Below are positions 14,966-22,502 of a stretch of DNA of 39,935 nt, one piece after another. The stretch is from Thermoflexus hugenholtzii JAD2 (lineage in GTDB: Bacteria > Chloroflexota > Anaerolineae > J036 > Brachytrichaceae), in assembly GCA_945877855.1 (NCBI GenBank), contig CAMDWA010000022.1:1-39935 (forward strand). The letters are read 5' to 3'. The first letter of the stretch is position 1, and each line of letters starts with the position of its first letter. The notes under the pieces are model-generated. The model searched no databases, was not told the DNA's origin, and was given only the letters and a program-made list of their open reading frames with translations. The position numbers and the translations under genes were made by a program.

Positions 14966-15631
14966 ATGGCTTTACATCTTCGCATCCATCGCACCCTAAG
15001 AAGCCGGTTTCTCGTGAGCGTATTGTTCGTGATTTTCATTAAAACAACCACACCGATCACGAGCAACGCCAATGCCACTCACCAAGAAGACAGCCTGGTT
15101 TACATGGGCGCCATTTTTCGCCCACCCATAAATAACATAAAACCGACCAGCACACCTGCACCCAGTGACCCGTGTATCGCTATTAACCAAAGCCCGCAAC
15201 AAAAGGCGATGATCAAGCTGATCACAGACAAACCCGCCCAACAACGCCCGGTATTTCGCTGCAATGCCATTTTAATGACCCAAGCCATGCGCAAAGCCAA
15301 CGACATGATTGCACGTCGCTATTATGGACATGTCGATATTGACGGCTTCGGCATGAATTATTTTTTACGCAAAGCTGGTTATCCCTTACCCTCTTATTAT
15401 TTAACCGCCAATGATGCCAACAATGTCGAATCATTGGCCGCTGGCCCCGATTTTCCCGCCGCCGAAACCGCCTTCCAAGCCCTGATCGATTCAAGCCGTC
15501 ACCGCCCACAAATTTTGGGGCTTACACCTGGCTGGGCGGCCCAAGATGAATATGGCATTGGCTATGCTTATGGCGCTGAAAGCAAATATGAAAATTATTG
15601 GGTCATCCTGACCGCTAAGAATGGCAATTAG
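14966..15631 (+). CDS. Exported CAP (SCP/PR-1)-domain protein, tandem paralogue 2
   Basis: The 221-residue product is a paralogue of the preceding gene with a shorter spacer. A basic N-terminus and hydrophobic segment (FLVSVLFVIF) form a signal peptide, and the CAP domain shows GHVDIDGFGMN, NNVESLAAG, SSRHRPQIL and YGIGYAYG....YWVILTA. The same two cysteines are kept (DPCIAIN, FRCNA). A TATAAT box (14950-14955) lies ten bases before the ATG, so the gene has its own promoter with a very short leader. The stop codon is seven bases from the end of the convergent acetate kinase gene, with no terminator between. Confidence 0.85.
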   Translation: MALHLRIHRTLRSRFLVSVLFVIFIKTTTPITSNANATHQEDSLVYMGAIFRPPINNIKPTSTPAPSDPCIAINQSPQQKAMIKLITDKPAQQRPVFRCNAILMTQAMRKANDMIARRYYGHVDIDGFGMNYFLRKAGYPLPSYYLTANDANNVESLAAGPDFPAAETAFQALIDSSRHRPQILGLTPGWAAQDEYGIGYAYGAESKYENYWVILTAKNGN

Positions 15632-15638
15632 CCCAGAT

Positions 15639-16877
15639 TTAGACCCCATACCGCCAACACGCTTGTGCAATAGCCCAATCTTCTTGGGTGTGAATGACAT
15701 AGACCCGTGCACTCGAATCACCGCTGGCAATATCGGCATCCAGCGGATGATTTTGGTTTTTAACAGGGTCAAGATTCACACCCAAGAATGCCAATGCATG
15801 ACATACCCGTTCACGCACCAACGGCGCATTTTCGCCCACCCCAGCCGTAAACACCAGCGCATCGAGCCACCCCAAACGCATCAACATCGCCCCCACCCCA
15901 GCGCAAATGCGGTGAATATACATATCGAACGCCAATGTTGCCCGTTCATCACCGGCTTGCATGGCTGCCAATACCAAACGCATGTCTGACGACACACCCG
16001 ACACCCCCAACAAGCCCGATTGTTTATTCAATTCGCGGTCGAGCCGCTCGGCATCATAACCAAATTGGCGCATCAGGTGAATGAGAATACCCGGGTCAAC
16101 ACTGCCAGCGCGGGTGCCCATCATCAAGCCATCTAAGGGGGTAAACCCCATCGTGGTATCGATGCTATGCCCATTTTGAATCGCCGCCAATGAGCAGCCA
16201 TTGCCCAAATGGCACGTGATCAGCCGCAACTCAGCCAACTCACGCTGCATTAATTGCGCCACCCGCTGGGCACAATAATGATGGCTAATGCCATGAAAGC
16301 CATAACGCCGAATCCCCATCGCCACCCAATCATATGGCCCCGCGTAAACGGCGGCAAATGCAGGCATTTGGCTATGAAAAGCGGTATCAAAAACCGCGAT
16401 TTGCGGGGTTTTTACGCCAAACAAATGCTCGGCCACCTCAATTCCCTCTAAATTCGCGGGGTTGTGCACGGGTGCCAAGGTTGACAAGCGGCCAATCTCG
16501 GCCTTAACTTCGGCGGTGATGCGCACCGGTTCAACATACGTTTGCCCGCCATGCACCACCCGATGCCCAATCATATCAACCGCGCTGGGGCCATCAATCA
16601 CCCGGGTTGGGCCATGCCATATCGTTTGTAACATCCGGCTGATGATGTGTGGTCTCGATTGCGTTTGCCCATCTAACGCAATCGCTTCACGAAAAGACAC
16701 CCCGTCAGCCGTTATCGCCCCATGTGTTTCAACGTTAATTTCGGCAACCCCCGGCTGATGCGCCCAATCGATACTGGCTTGCCACAGCGGGAACGCTGGC
16801 GTGTCGCCCATCGCTAACACGTCGTATAAACAGCATTTCATGCTGCTCGATCCGGCGTTAATCACCAATATTTTCAT
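15639..16877 (-). CDS. ackA: Acetate kinase
   Basis: The 412-residue protein starts with the acetate-kinase signature MKILVINAGSSSMK and has the second signature VAMGIRRYGFHGISHHYC and the ATP-site stretch RLITCHLGNGCSLAAI. It converts acetyl phosphate and ADP to acetate and ATP. It lies downstream of phosphoketolase on the same strand, 121 bp away, an arrangement that turns acetyl phosphate from phosphoketolase directly into ATP. The spacer is a palindromic heptamer array ending four bases before the ATG, and no ribosome binding site is visible. Full length, no missing motif. Confidence 0.97.
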   Translation of the reverse strand: MKILVINAGSSSMKCCLYDVLAMGDTPAFPLWQASIDWAHQPGVAEINVETHGAITADGVSFREAIALDGQTQSRPHIISRMLQTIWHGPTRVIDGPSAVDMIGHRVVHGGQTYVEPVRITAEVKAEIGRLSTLAPVHNPANLEGIEVAEHLFGVKTPQIAVFDTAFHSQMPAFAAVYAGPYDWVAMGIRRYGFHGISHHYCAQRVAQLMQRELAELRLITCHLGNGCSLAAIQNGHSIDTTMGFTPLDGLMMGTRAGSVDPGILIHLMRQFGYDAERLDRELNKQSGLLGVSGVSSDMRLVLAAMQAGDERATLAFDMYIHRICAGVGAMLMRLGWLDALVFTAGVGENAPLVRERVCHALAFLGVNLDPVKNQNHPLDADIASGDSSARVYVIHTQEDWAIAQACWRYGV

Positions 16878-16880
16878 AAA

Positions 16881-16994
16881 TGCAAAGTGGAAAGTGGAAA
16901 GTGCAAGGTGGAAAGTGCAAGGTGCAAAGTAAAGACTGGTAATACTCAGCGCTTTTTACTTTCTACTTTCCACTTTGCACTTTGCACTTTCTAC
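16881..16994. repeat. Palindromic heptanucleotide array (GTGGAAA/GTGCAAA), copy 1
   Basis: Tandem seven-base units GTGGAAA and GTGCAAG/GTGCAAA run from 16884 to 16930. After a ~20-base spacer the inverse units (TTTCCAC, TTTGCAC) run from 16952 to 16994. The two halves would fold into one long hairpin in the mRNA between phosphoketolase and acetate kinase. Similar arrays lie at 36974-37068 and 38608-38690. Confidence 0.85.
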
Positions 16995-16998
16995 TCCC

Positions 16999-19425
16999 CT
17001 AATGCTGCCAGCGAAAATCAACCACATCTGGCGGGTCTTCGCCATATTCATACGCATAGTTGCGGCAACGGATTTGGGCATTTTTAAATTTCTCTTTGGC
17101 GTGTGCGCCTGCTACCTTTAGTTTTGGCACACGGTCAATCACATCCATCGCAATGCTAAAACGGTCGATCTGATTGTTCATCGCCAATTCGAGCGGGGTA
17201 TTGATATTGCCCTTTTCTTTATAACCGCGCACATGTAAATTATCATGATTGGTGCGGCGATAAGTCAGGCGGTGAATTAAAGATGGATAAGCGTGAAAAT
17301 TAAAGATGATGGGCTTGTTGAGGGTAAACAGCGAATCAAAATCGCGGTCACTCAGGCCATGCGGGTGTTCGCTTTCGGGTTGCAATTTATACAAATCAAC
17401 CACATTAATAAAGCGAATCTTGAGATCAGGAAATTCTGCGCGCAGCAACGCATTGGCAGCCAACGCCTCGAGCGTCGGAATATCGCCTGCACAAGCCAAG
17501 ACCACATCTGGCTCACAACCTTGGTCATTGCTGGCCCAATCCCAAATGCCGATACCTTTAGTGCAATGCTCAACAGCGGCCTCAACGCTCAAAAACTGCA
17601 AATGCAATTGTTTGTCGGCCACAATAATATTGATAAAGTTTTTGCTGCGCAAACAATGATCAGCCACCGACAACAGCGAATTGACATCGGGCGGCAAATA
17701 AATACGCACCACATCGGCACTTTTGTTGAGCGCTAAATCTAAAAAGCCGGGGTCTTGGTGGGTAAAACCGTTATGATCTTGCCGCCAAACCGTCGAGGTA
17801 ATCAACCAATTGAGCGAGGCAACATCGGCCCGCCATGAAATGCGATTGCAAATATCAAGCCATTTGGCGTGTTGGTTAAACATCGAATCGATGACGTGCA
17901 CAAACGACTCATAGGTGGAGAAAAAGCCATGTCGCCCAGTCAACAAATACCCTTCCAGCCAGCCCTCGATCGTATGTTCGCTTAACATTTCCATCACACG
18001 GCCTTCTGGCGATAATTCGCTGCCGCCGGCATCTTCGGCAAAATATTCGGCGATCCAAAACTTTTTGCTGACTTCGTAAATCGCATTTAGCTTGTTCGAG
18101 GTGGTTTCGTCGGGGCCAAACACCCGAAAATTAGTCGGGTTATTGCGCATCACGTCACGCAAGAAAACACCCAACGGCTTGGTGTTTTCAACTTCGATCT
18201 GGCCCGGCTTGCCGATATCGATGCCATAACGGCGGAAATCGGGCATATTTAGGTCTTTTCGCAACAAACCGCCATTGGCGTGAGGGTTGGCGCTCATACG
18301 CCGCTGCCCTTGCGGGGCCAATTCACGCAATTCGGCCACGAGTTTGCCATTGGCATCGAATGCCGTTTCGGGGTGATAACTGCGCAGCCATTGCTCTAAA
18401 ATGCGTAAATGGTCGGGGTTATTGTGTATGCCCGACAAGGGCACTTGATGCGAACGCCAAAAACCTTCAAGTTTGCGCCCATCCACTTCTTCGGGCGCGG
18501 TCCAACCCTTGGGCGTGCGCAAAATGATCATCGGGTAACGCGGCAACGTTGCCGCCCCACCACTGCGGGCTGCCGCCCGAATGCGCTGAATATCTTCGAC
18601 ACAACGGTCAAGCGTCGCCGCCATCGCCTGATGCATACTTTCTGGATCAGAGCCTTCGACGAAATAAGGCTGATAGCCATAACCGACAAACAAATGGTTT
18701 AAATCTTCATGGCTGATCCGCGCCAAAATGGTCGGGTTGTTAATTTTGTAGCCATTTAAATGCAAAATGGGCAATACTGCACCATCACGGGCTGGGTTGA
18801 GAAATTTATTCGAGTGCCATGCGGTTGCCAACGGCCCAGTCTCGGCTTCGCCATCGCCCACGACAACGGCGCTAATCAAATCGGGGTTATCAAACACCGT
18901 GCCGTAACCGTGCGATAGGCTGTAACCCAATTCGCCACCCTCGTGAATAGAACCGGGGGTTTCGGGGGTGCAATGGCTGCCAATGCCGCCCGGAAATGAA
19001 AATTGTTTGAAGAATTTCACCATTCCATCGGCATCTTCACTTTTATCGGGGTAGGTTTCAGAATAAGTGCCCTCTAAATAAACCGGCGCTAACACCCCCG
19101 GCACGCCATGCCCCGGCCCCGACAAATAGATCATGTTTAGATCATATTTTTTGATGACGCGATTGAGATGCACCCAAATAAAGGCTTGGCCCGGGCTTGA
19201 ACCCCAGTGACCAAGCAAACGCTTTTTTACGTGTTCCTCGGTCAGCGGTTGGCTCAGCAAGGGGTTGTCGCGCAAATAAATCATGCCCGCCGCAAGATAA
19301 CATGAGGCTTGCCAATAGGCATGTAGTTTGCGCAATTCTTCTGCGCCCAGCGGCGCACCCTGCACCGTAGCACGGGCTGCCCCATAGGCGCTAATTGAAG
19401 CTGTTGTCGATGTTGATAGTGTCAT
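16999..19425 (-). CDS. xfp: Phosphoketolase (xylulose-5-phosphate/fructose-6-phosphate)
   Basis: The 808-residue protein is a full-length phosphoketolase. Signatures include [48 protein letters not shown] and the thiamine-diphosphate motif [20 protein letters not shown]. It cleaves xylulose 5-phosphate (and often fructose 6-phosphate) with phosphate to acetyl phosphate plus glyceraldehyde 3-phosphate or erythrose 4-phosphate. Acetate kinase follows in the same direction. A TATAAT box (complement of 19438-19443) lies 12 bases before the ATG, giving a very short leader. The promoter lacks the shared activator-type site, and a 30-bp inverted repeat lies just upstream. EC 4.1.2.9 / 4.1.2.22 activity is expected; substrate preference cannot be told. 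Confidence 0.97.
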   Translation of the reverse strand: MTLSTSTTASISAYGAARATVQGAPLGAEELRKLHAYWQASCYLAAGMIYLRDNPLLSQPLTEEHVKKRLLGHWGSSPGQAFIWVHLNRVIKKYDLNMIYLSGPGHGVPGVLAPVYLEGTYSETYPDKSEDADGMVKFFKQFSFPGGIGSHCTPETPGSIHEGGELGYSLSHGYGTVFDNPDLISAVVVGDGEAETGPLATAWHSNKFLNPARDGAVLPILHLNGYKINNPTILARISHEDLNHLFVGYGYQPYFVEGSDPESMHQAMAATLDRCVEDIQRIRAAARSGGAATLPRYPMIILRTPKGWTAPEEVDGRKLEGFWRSHQVPLSGIHNNPDHLRILEQWLRSYHPETAFDANGKLVAELRELAPQGQRRMSANPHANGGLLRKDLNMPDFRRYGIDIGKPGQIEVENTKPLGVFLRDVMRNNPTNFRVFGPDETTSNKLNAIYEVSKKFWIAEYFAEDAGGSELSPEGRVMEMLSEHTIEGWLEGYLLTGRHGFFSTYESFVHVIDSMFNQHAKWLDICNRISWRADVASLNWLITSTVWRQDHNGFTHQDPGFLDLALNKSADVVRIYLPPDVNSLLSVADHCLRSKNFINIIVADKQLHLQFLSVEAAVEHCTKGIGIWDWASNDQGCEPDVVLACAGDIPTLEALAANALLRAEFPDLKIRFINVVDLYKLQPESEHPHGLSDRDFDSLFTLNKPIIFNFHAYPSLIHRLTYRRTNHDNLHVRGYKEKGNINTPLELAMNNQIDRFSIAMDVIDRVPKLKVAGAHAKEKFKNAQIRCRNYAYEYGEDPPDVVDFRWQH

Positions 19426-19454
19426 AAGTTATGTCAAATTATATAAGTCGCATC

Positions 19455-19542
19455 AGGAGCGCCGTCATCTTGACGGCTCTTTGACTAACGTCAACAGGGC
19501 GTTATGGGTGACTCAAAGAGCCGTCAGGATGACGGCGCTCCT
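19455..19542. repeat. 30-bp inverted repeat upstream of phosphoketolase
   Basis: AGGAGCGCCGTCATC... (19455-19484) is matched inversely at 19513-19542 with one mismatch. The 28-base centre contains TAACGTCAACAGGGCGTTA, a smaller imperfect palindrome. It fills the space between the small eRF1-like gene's stop and the xfp promoter, so it may terminate that operon or be a repeat element. Confidence 0.75.
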
Positions 19543-19552
19543 ATGCGCTTGC

Positions 19553-19966
19553 CTATTTCAAAATCTCTTTCGAAAAGAATTTATGCACTCGTGCCACAAC
19601 CTGCGCCTCAGTTAATTTGTCGGCAGCTTCAACGCCCACCACCCGCTCAGCCTGCTTATGATGTTCCAAACGTTTCACCAACTCTAATTTGGCCTCGCCC
19701 GGGCCAAACACATAAATATCCGGATAACCTTGCAAGGCTTTAATCACCTCATCATAATACTTATTCAACTGGTTGGCATATTTGCGATCACGAATATCTT
19801 CTTCTGTAACATTGGCAGCCTTACCCCCAAATCGGGTATGCGCATCAGCCTCTGATGCAATATGCTTCACCTGCGTTGAAACCTCAGCATGTGGGTGCAT
19901 TGCATGTTCTTGCAATACAACAACTGCATTTCGATGATCAATCCAAATTCCTGTTTCTTTTTTCAT
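19553..19966 (-). CDS. Small eRF1/BaeRF-like protein
   Basis: The 137-residue protein begins KKETGIWIDHRNAVVV and ends with an alpha/beta half containing YVFGPGEAKLELVKRLEHH. The GPGEAK motif is like that of bacterial archaeo-eukaryotic release factor (BaeRF/eRF1 domain 3-like) proteins, sometimes annotated 'host attachment' or 'translational machinery' protein. Members of this group are suspected to act at ribosomes or as stress proteins; the function of this short form is not established. Its ATG overlaps the stop of the glycosyltransferase gene (ATGA), so translation is coupled. Family call by motif only. Confidence 0.55.
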   Translation of the reverse strand: MKKETGIWIDHRNAVVVLQEHAMHPHAEVSTQVKHIASEADAHTRFGGKAANVTEEDIRDRKYANQLNKYYDEVIKALQGYPDIYVFGPGEAKLELVKRLEHHKQAERVVGVEAADKLTEAQVVARVHKFFSKEILK

Positions 19967-21123
19967 GATAAAACCTTCTTTTCTTCACTGTCTAACATTC
20001 GCATCGCTGTCTGTGAAATATCATAAGCCGCATTGGGCCGCCCAATAAATCGGGCGTGTCGTGCATGATCATGCAGCCCTTGATGACCGTTTTGCAACCA
20101 ATGAAACAATATTTCAAGCACTTGTTCCGGTGTTTTGGTCAATACACCTGCTTCATGGTCAACCACATAAGCCGCATTGCCGCTTTCTTGGCCGGGAATT
20201 ACCCCTTGAATCAAGATCGGCAACCCAGCAGCCAAAGACTCAGCCACCGTCAAACCGCCGGCTTTAGTAAGGATGCAATCCGAAGCCAACATAAATTGGG
20301 GCACTTGATCGACAAAATTGTAAATGTGAACGGGCAAATGCCACTCCACCATCGTCAATTTATGATACAACTCATCATCGCCCCCTGCCACCACGACCAA
20401 TTGAATCGGCAGCGCCGAATGATTAAGCAAATGTAAACTCTCAAGTGGGTTTAATAAACGCCGACTTGCCATCACCAACACCGTCGTTAAGGTGGGGTTC
20501 CAGCCCAACTGAGCACGCAGGGCTTCACGCGGGTGTGTCATGGTGGTAAATGCAGATGAGACCGGGATGCCTGTAATTTGAATTCGCTCGGCCTCAACCC
20601 CTTGTTTTTCGGCCAAAACCCGCGCTTCTTCGGTCGGCACACAACACCAATCAACCGATGGATGAAACCATAAACGATGCAGACTGGTCAAATCGGTCAC
20701 CACCATCATCACCGGAATCGGTTTGCCGCGTAATACTCCAATTGTCTTGAGGGGCACCAAAAAGATGGGGAACGTCAAAATAATGAGGTCTGGCGTATAT
20801 TCATCGAGCACCCGCTTAAGCGTGTCATACAACATCAAGGTCACACTGCTTTCGATAATCGTCGCAGGTGCATTTGAGTCAGTCGCATCATAAGCCCAAT
20901 GATATAGCTCTGGCGAACGCCGCACCAAGGCATCATAATCGCTTTGGCTATCACGCAATAACGCAGGCGTATGCACATTGTCAAGCGGATTTACGATATC
21001 AACTTTACAAGCATCCGCATAGTTTTCATGAATAGCACGTGCTACCGCTTTCGCAGCACTACCATGCCCAAAACCAGCATTTGCGCTTAATATCAAAATG
21101 TGTTTCGGGGTTAAGTTGTTCAT
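19963..21123 (-). CDS. GT28-type diacylglycerol glycosyltransferase (MgdA/UgtP-like)
   Basis: The 386-residue protein starts with the monogalactosyldiacylglycerol-synthase motif ILILSANAGFGHGSAAKAVA and has the GT-B C-terminal nucleotide-sugar site VDQVPQFMLASDCILTKAGG, followed by TVAESLAAGLP. It resembles MGDG synthase and processive diacylglycerol glucosyltransferase UgtP. It would transfer galactose or glucose to diacylglycerol at the cytoplasmic membrane face; the sugar cannot be told. It is the first gene of an operon with the small eRF1-like gene (4-bp overlap). A TACACT box lies six bases before the ATG (leaderless mRNA expected), and the activator-type site lies exactly 45 bp upstream of that box. 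The start is fixed by this promoter. Confidence 0.85.
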   Translation of the reverse strand: MNNLTPKHILILSANAGFGHGSAAKAVARAIHENYADACKVDIVNPLDNVHTPALLRDSQSDYDALVRRSPELYHWAYDATDSNAPATIIESSVTLMLYDTLKRVLDEYTPDLIILTFPIFLVPLKTIGVLRGKPIPVMMVVTDLTSLHRLWFHPSVDWCCVPTEEARVLAEKQGVEAERIQITGIPVSSAFTTMTHPREALRAQLGWNPTLTTVLVMASRRLLNPLESLHLLNHSALPIQLVVVAGGDDELYHKLTMVEWHLPVHIYNFVDQVPQFMLASDCILTKAGGLTVAESLAAGLPILIQGVIPGQESGNAAYVVDHEAGVLTKTPEQVLEILFHWLQNGHQGLHDHARHARFIGRPNAAYDISQTAMRMLDSEEKKVLS

Positions 21124-21129
21124 GCAGAT

Positions 21130-21195
21130 AGTGTAAAGCTTACGATAACGTTACACATGCCCCCACTGGGCATATTTTTATATCCACATGGCTAG
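21130..21195 (-). promoter_or_regulatory. Activator-type site plus -10 box, glycosyltransferase operon promoter
   Basis: On the minus strand, CTAGCCATGTGGATA (complement of 21181-21195) is followed after exactly 45 bp by TACACT (complement of 21130-21135), then six bases and ATG 21123. The -10 hexamer is identical to that of the sulfur operon promoter. There is no TTGACA-like -35, which fits activator dependence. Confidence 0.7.
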
Positions 21196-21273
21196 TGATC
21201 GATCACCCAATAAATCTCAGATCCCGCAGCCATTAGAAATGGCGTGCTAGGCAGGTATCATAACAAAACAAAT

Positions 21274-21348
21274 GCCAAAATCACTATCTCAGCGTTGTTA
21301 TGGGGCGGCAAAGCTGCCCCATAACAACGCTGAGATAGTGATTTTGGC
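21274..21348. repeat. 36-bp near-perfect hairpin
   Basis: The arm 21274-21309 pairs with 21313-21348 over 36 bp with only one G:T-type mismatch and loop AAA. The outer ends read GCCAAAATCAC and GTGATTTTGGC. It follows the DHOD-like gene and precedes the glycosyltransferase promoter in the same direction. It may terminate the PFOR operon, although there is no strong U-run, or be a palindromic repeat element. Confidence 0.8.
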
Positions 21349-21475
21349 GAAAAATTGTTTTCAGAAACACCATCTCAAAGATTAAGCCAATTTCATATCT
21401 TTTCTTTGTGATCTTTGTGTTCTTCGTGGTGAAATTTCTTGATTTGCGTAAATCCTATGTCTATTCGTCAAAATG

Positions 21476-22498
21476 TTAGCGACTAGATTGATCCCAATGC
21501 GCCGTAACCTTGCCCCATGAATCAAGCACCTGCATATAGTTGGTGCGCAACACGCTTTCGGGGTTAGCTAACAACACATGGCTCATGCTGCCCTGCATTT
21601 GTTGCACCGATTCATACTCATGCGTTTCCATCCATTCGGTCAGCTCAGCCAACACGGTGCTAATGTGGCTAGGCCCATTTTGCAACAAGGCCGAGGCCAT
21701 CATCGTCACTTTTGCGCCCACCATCAAGCCTTTCAACACATCTTTATAGTTATGCACGCCAGTGCTAATCGCAAGATCACACTCAATGCGCCCATGCAAT
21801 AATGACACCCATCGCAATGGCAAACGCAACTCATCCGAGTTGCTCAAACGCAAATGGGGTGTCACCTCCAAATGCTCCAAATCGATATCGGGTTGATAAA
21901 AGCGATTAAACAACACCAACCCATTCGCCCCCAATTTTGAAAGCTGACGGGCAAAATGGGGCAACGAGCTAAAAAATGGGTGCAATTTCATCGCCACGGG
22001 GATACGCACCACATCTTTCACCTGCCGCAAGATCTCAAAATAGCGCGACTCTACTGCCGTGCCTTCGGCGGCAATATTGGCGGGTATAAAGTAAACATTC
22101 AACTCAAGGCCATCTGCGCCAGCATCTTGAATCTCTTTGGCATATTTCACCCAACCACCCACCGAAACGCCATTCAAACTGCCAATAATTGGGATATCTA
22201 CTGCTTTTTTAGCCCGCGCAACCAGCCGCACATAATCATCAGGGTCGGCGCTATAACTGGGCGATTGTGGCAAATAGGTCTGAGCCTCGGCATGGCTTTC
22301 GCTACCCAAGTCAAAATAATGCGAATAAAGCGTTTGCTCACGAATGATTTGTTCTTCAAACAACGAATACATCACCACCGCGCCCGCGCCTGCCGCCGCC
22401 AATTGCTCGATGCTGGCGACCGTGCGCGAAAGCGGCGAGGCCGAAGCCACGATTGGATTTTTGAGGGTTAACCCCATATATTGAGTCGTAAGGTTCAT
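21476..22498 (-). CDS. Dihydroorotate dehydrogenase-like FMN protein, PFOR partner
   Basis: The 340-residue protein starts MNLTTQYMGLTLKNPIVASA, the usual opening of dihydroorotate-dehydrogenase-like (class 1 fold) FMN proteins, and shows VDIPIIGSLNG, GADGLELNVYFIP, IPVAMKLHPFF and DLAISTGVHNY. It is expected to be a TIM-barrel flavoprotein. True PyrD function is doubtful, because this subgroup is often found beside pyruvate:ferredoxin oxidoreductase instead of pyrimidine genes. Here its ATG is four bases after the PFOR stop codon and its ribosome binding site (GGCAGGA) lies inside the PFOR end, so the two are co-transcribed. A role in passing electrons linked to ferredoxin or NAD is possible but unproven. 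The longer upstream start overlaps PFOR and is rejected. Confidence 0.85.
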   Translation of the reverse strand: MNLTTQYMGLTLKNPIVASASPLSRTVASIEQLAAAGAGAVVMYSLFEEQIIREQTLYSHYFDLGSESHAEAQTYLPQSPSYSADPDDYVRLVARAKKAVDIPIIGSLNGVSVGGWVKYAKEIQDAGADGLELNVYFIPANIAAEGTAVESRYFEILRQVKDVVRIPVAMKLHPFFSSLPHFARQLSKLGANGLVLFNRFYQPDIDLEHLEVTPHLRLSNSDELRLPLRWVSLLHGRIECDLAISTGVHNYKDVLKGLMVGAKVTMMASALLQNGPSHISTVLAELTEWMETHEYESVQQMQGSMSHVLLANPESVLRTNYMQVLDSWGKVTAHWDQSSR

Positions 22499-22502
22499 GG
22501 TT

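Larger units (their letters stand above)
21124..21475. other. Intergenic region between DHOD-like and glycosyltransferase operons
   Basis: This 352-bp stretch contains the glycosyltransferase promoter with its activator-type site (21130-21195), a 36-bp hairpin (21274-21348), and a short stretch TTTGTGATCTTTGTGTTCTT (21408-21427) that resembles part of MITE-like element A. No gene is seen. Confidence 0.6.

Noticed and set aside
16881-16994. CRISPR array
   Set aside because: Units are seven bases without unique spacers and are followed by their inverse, which is not CRISPR structure; no cas gene is present.
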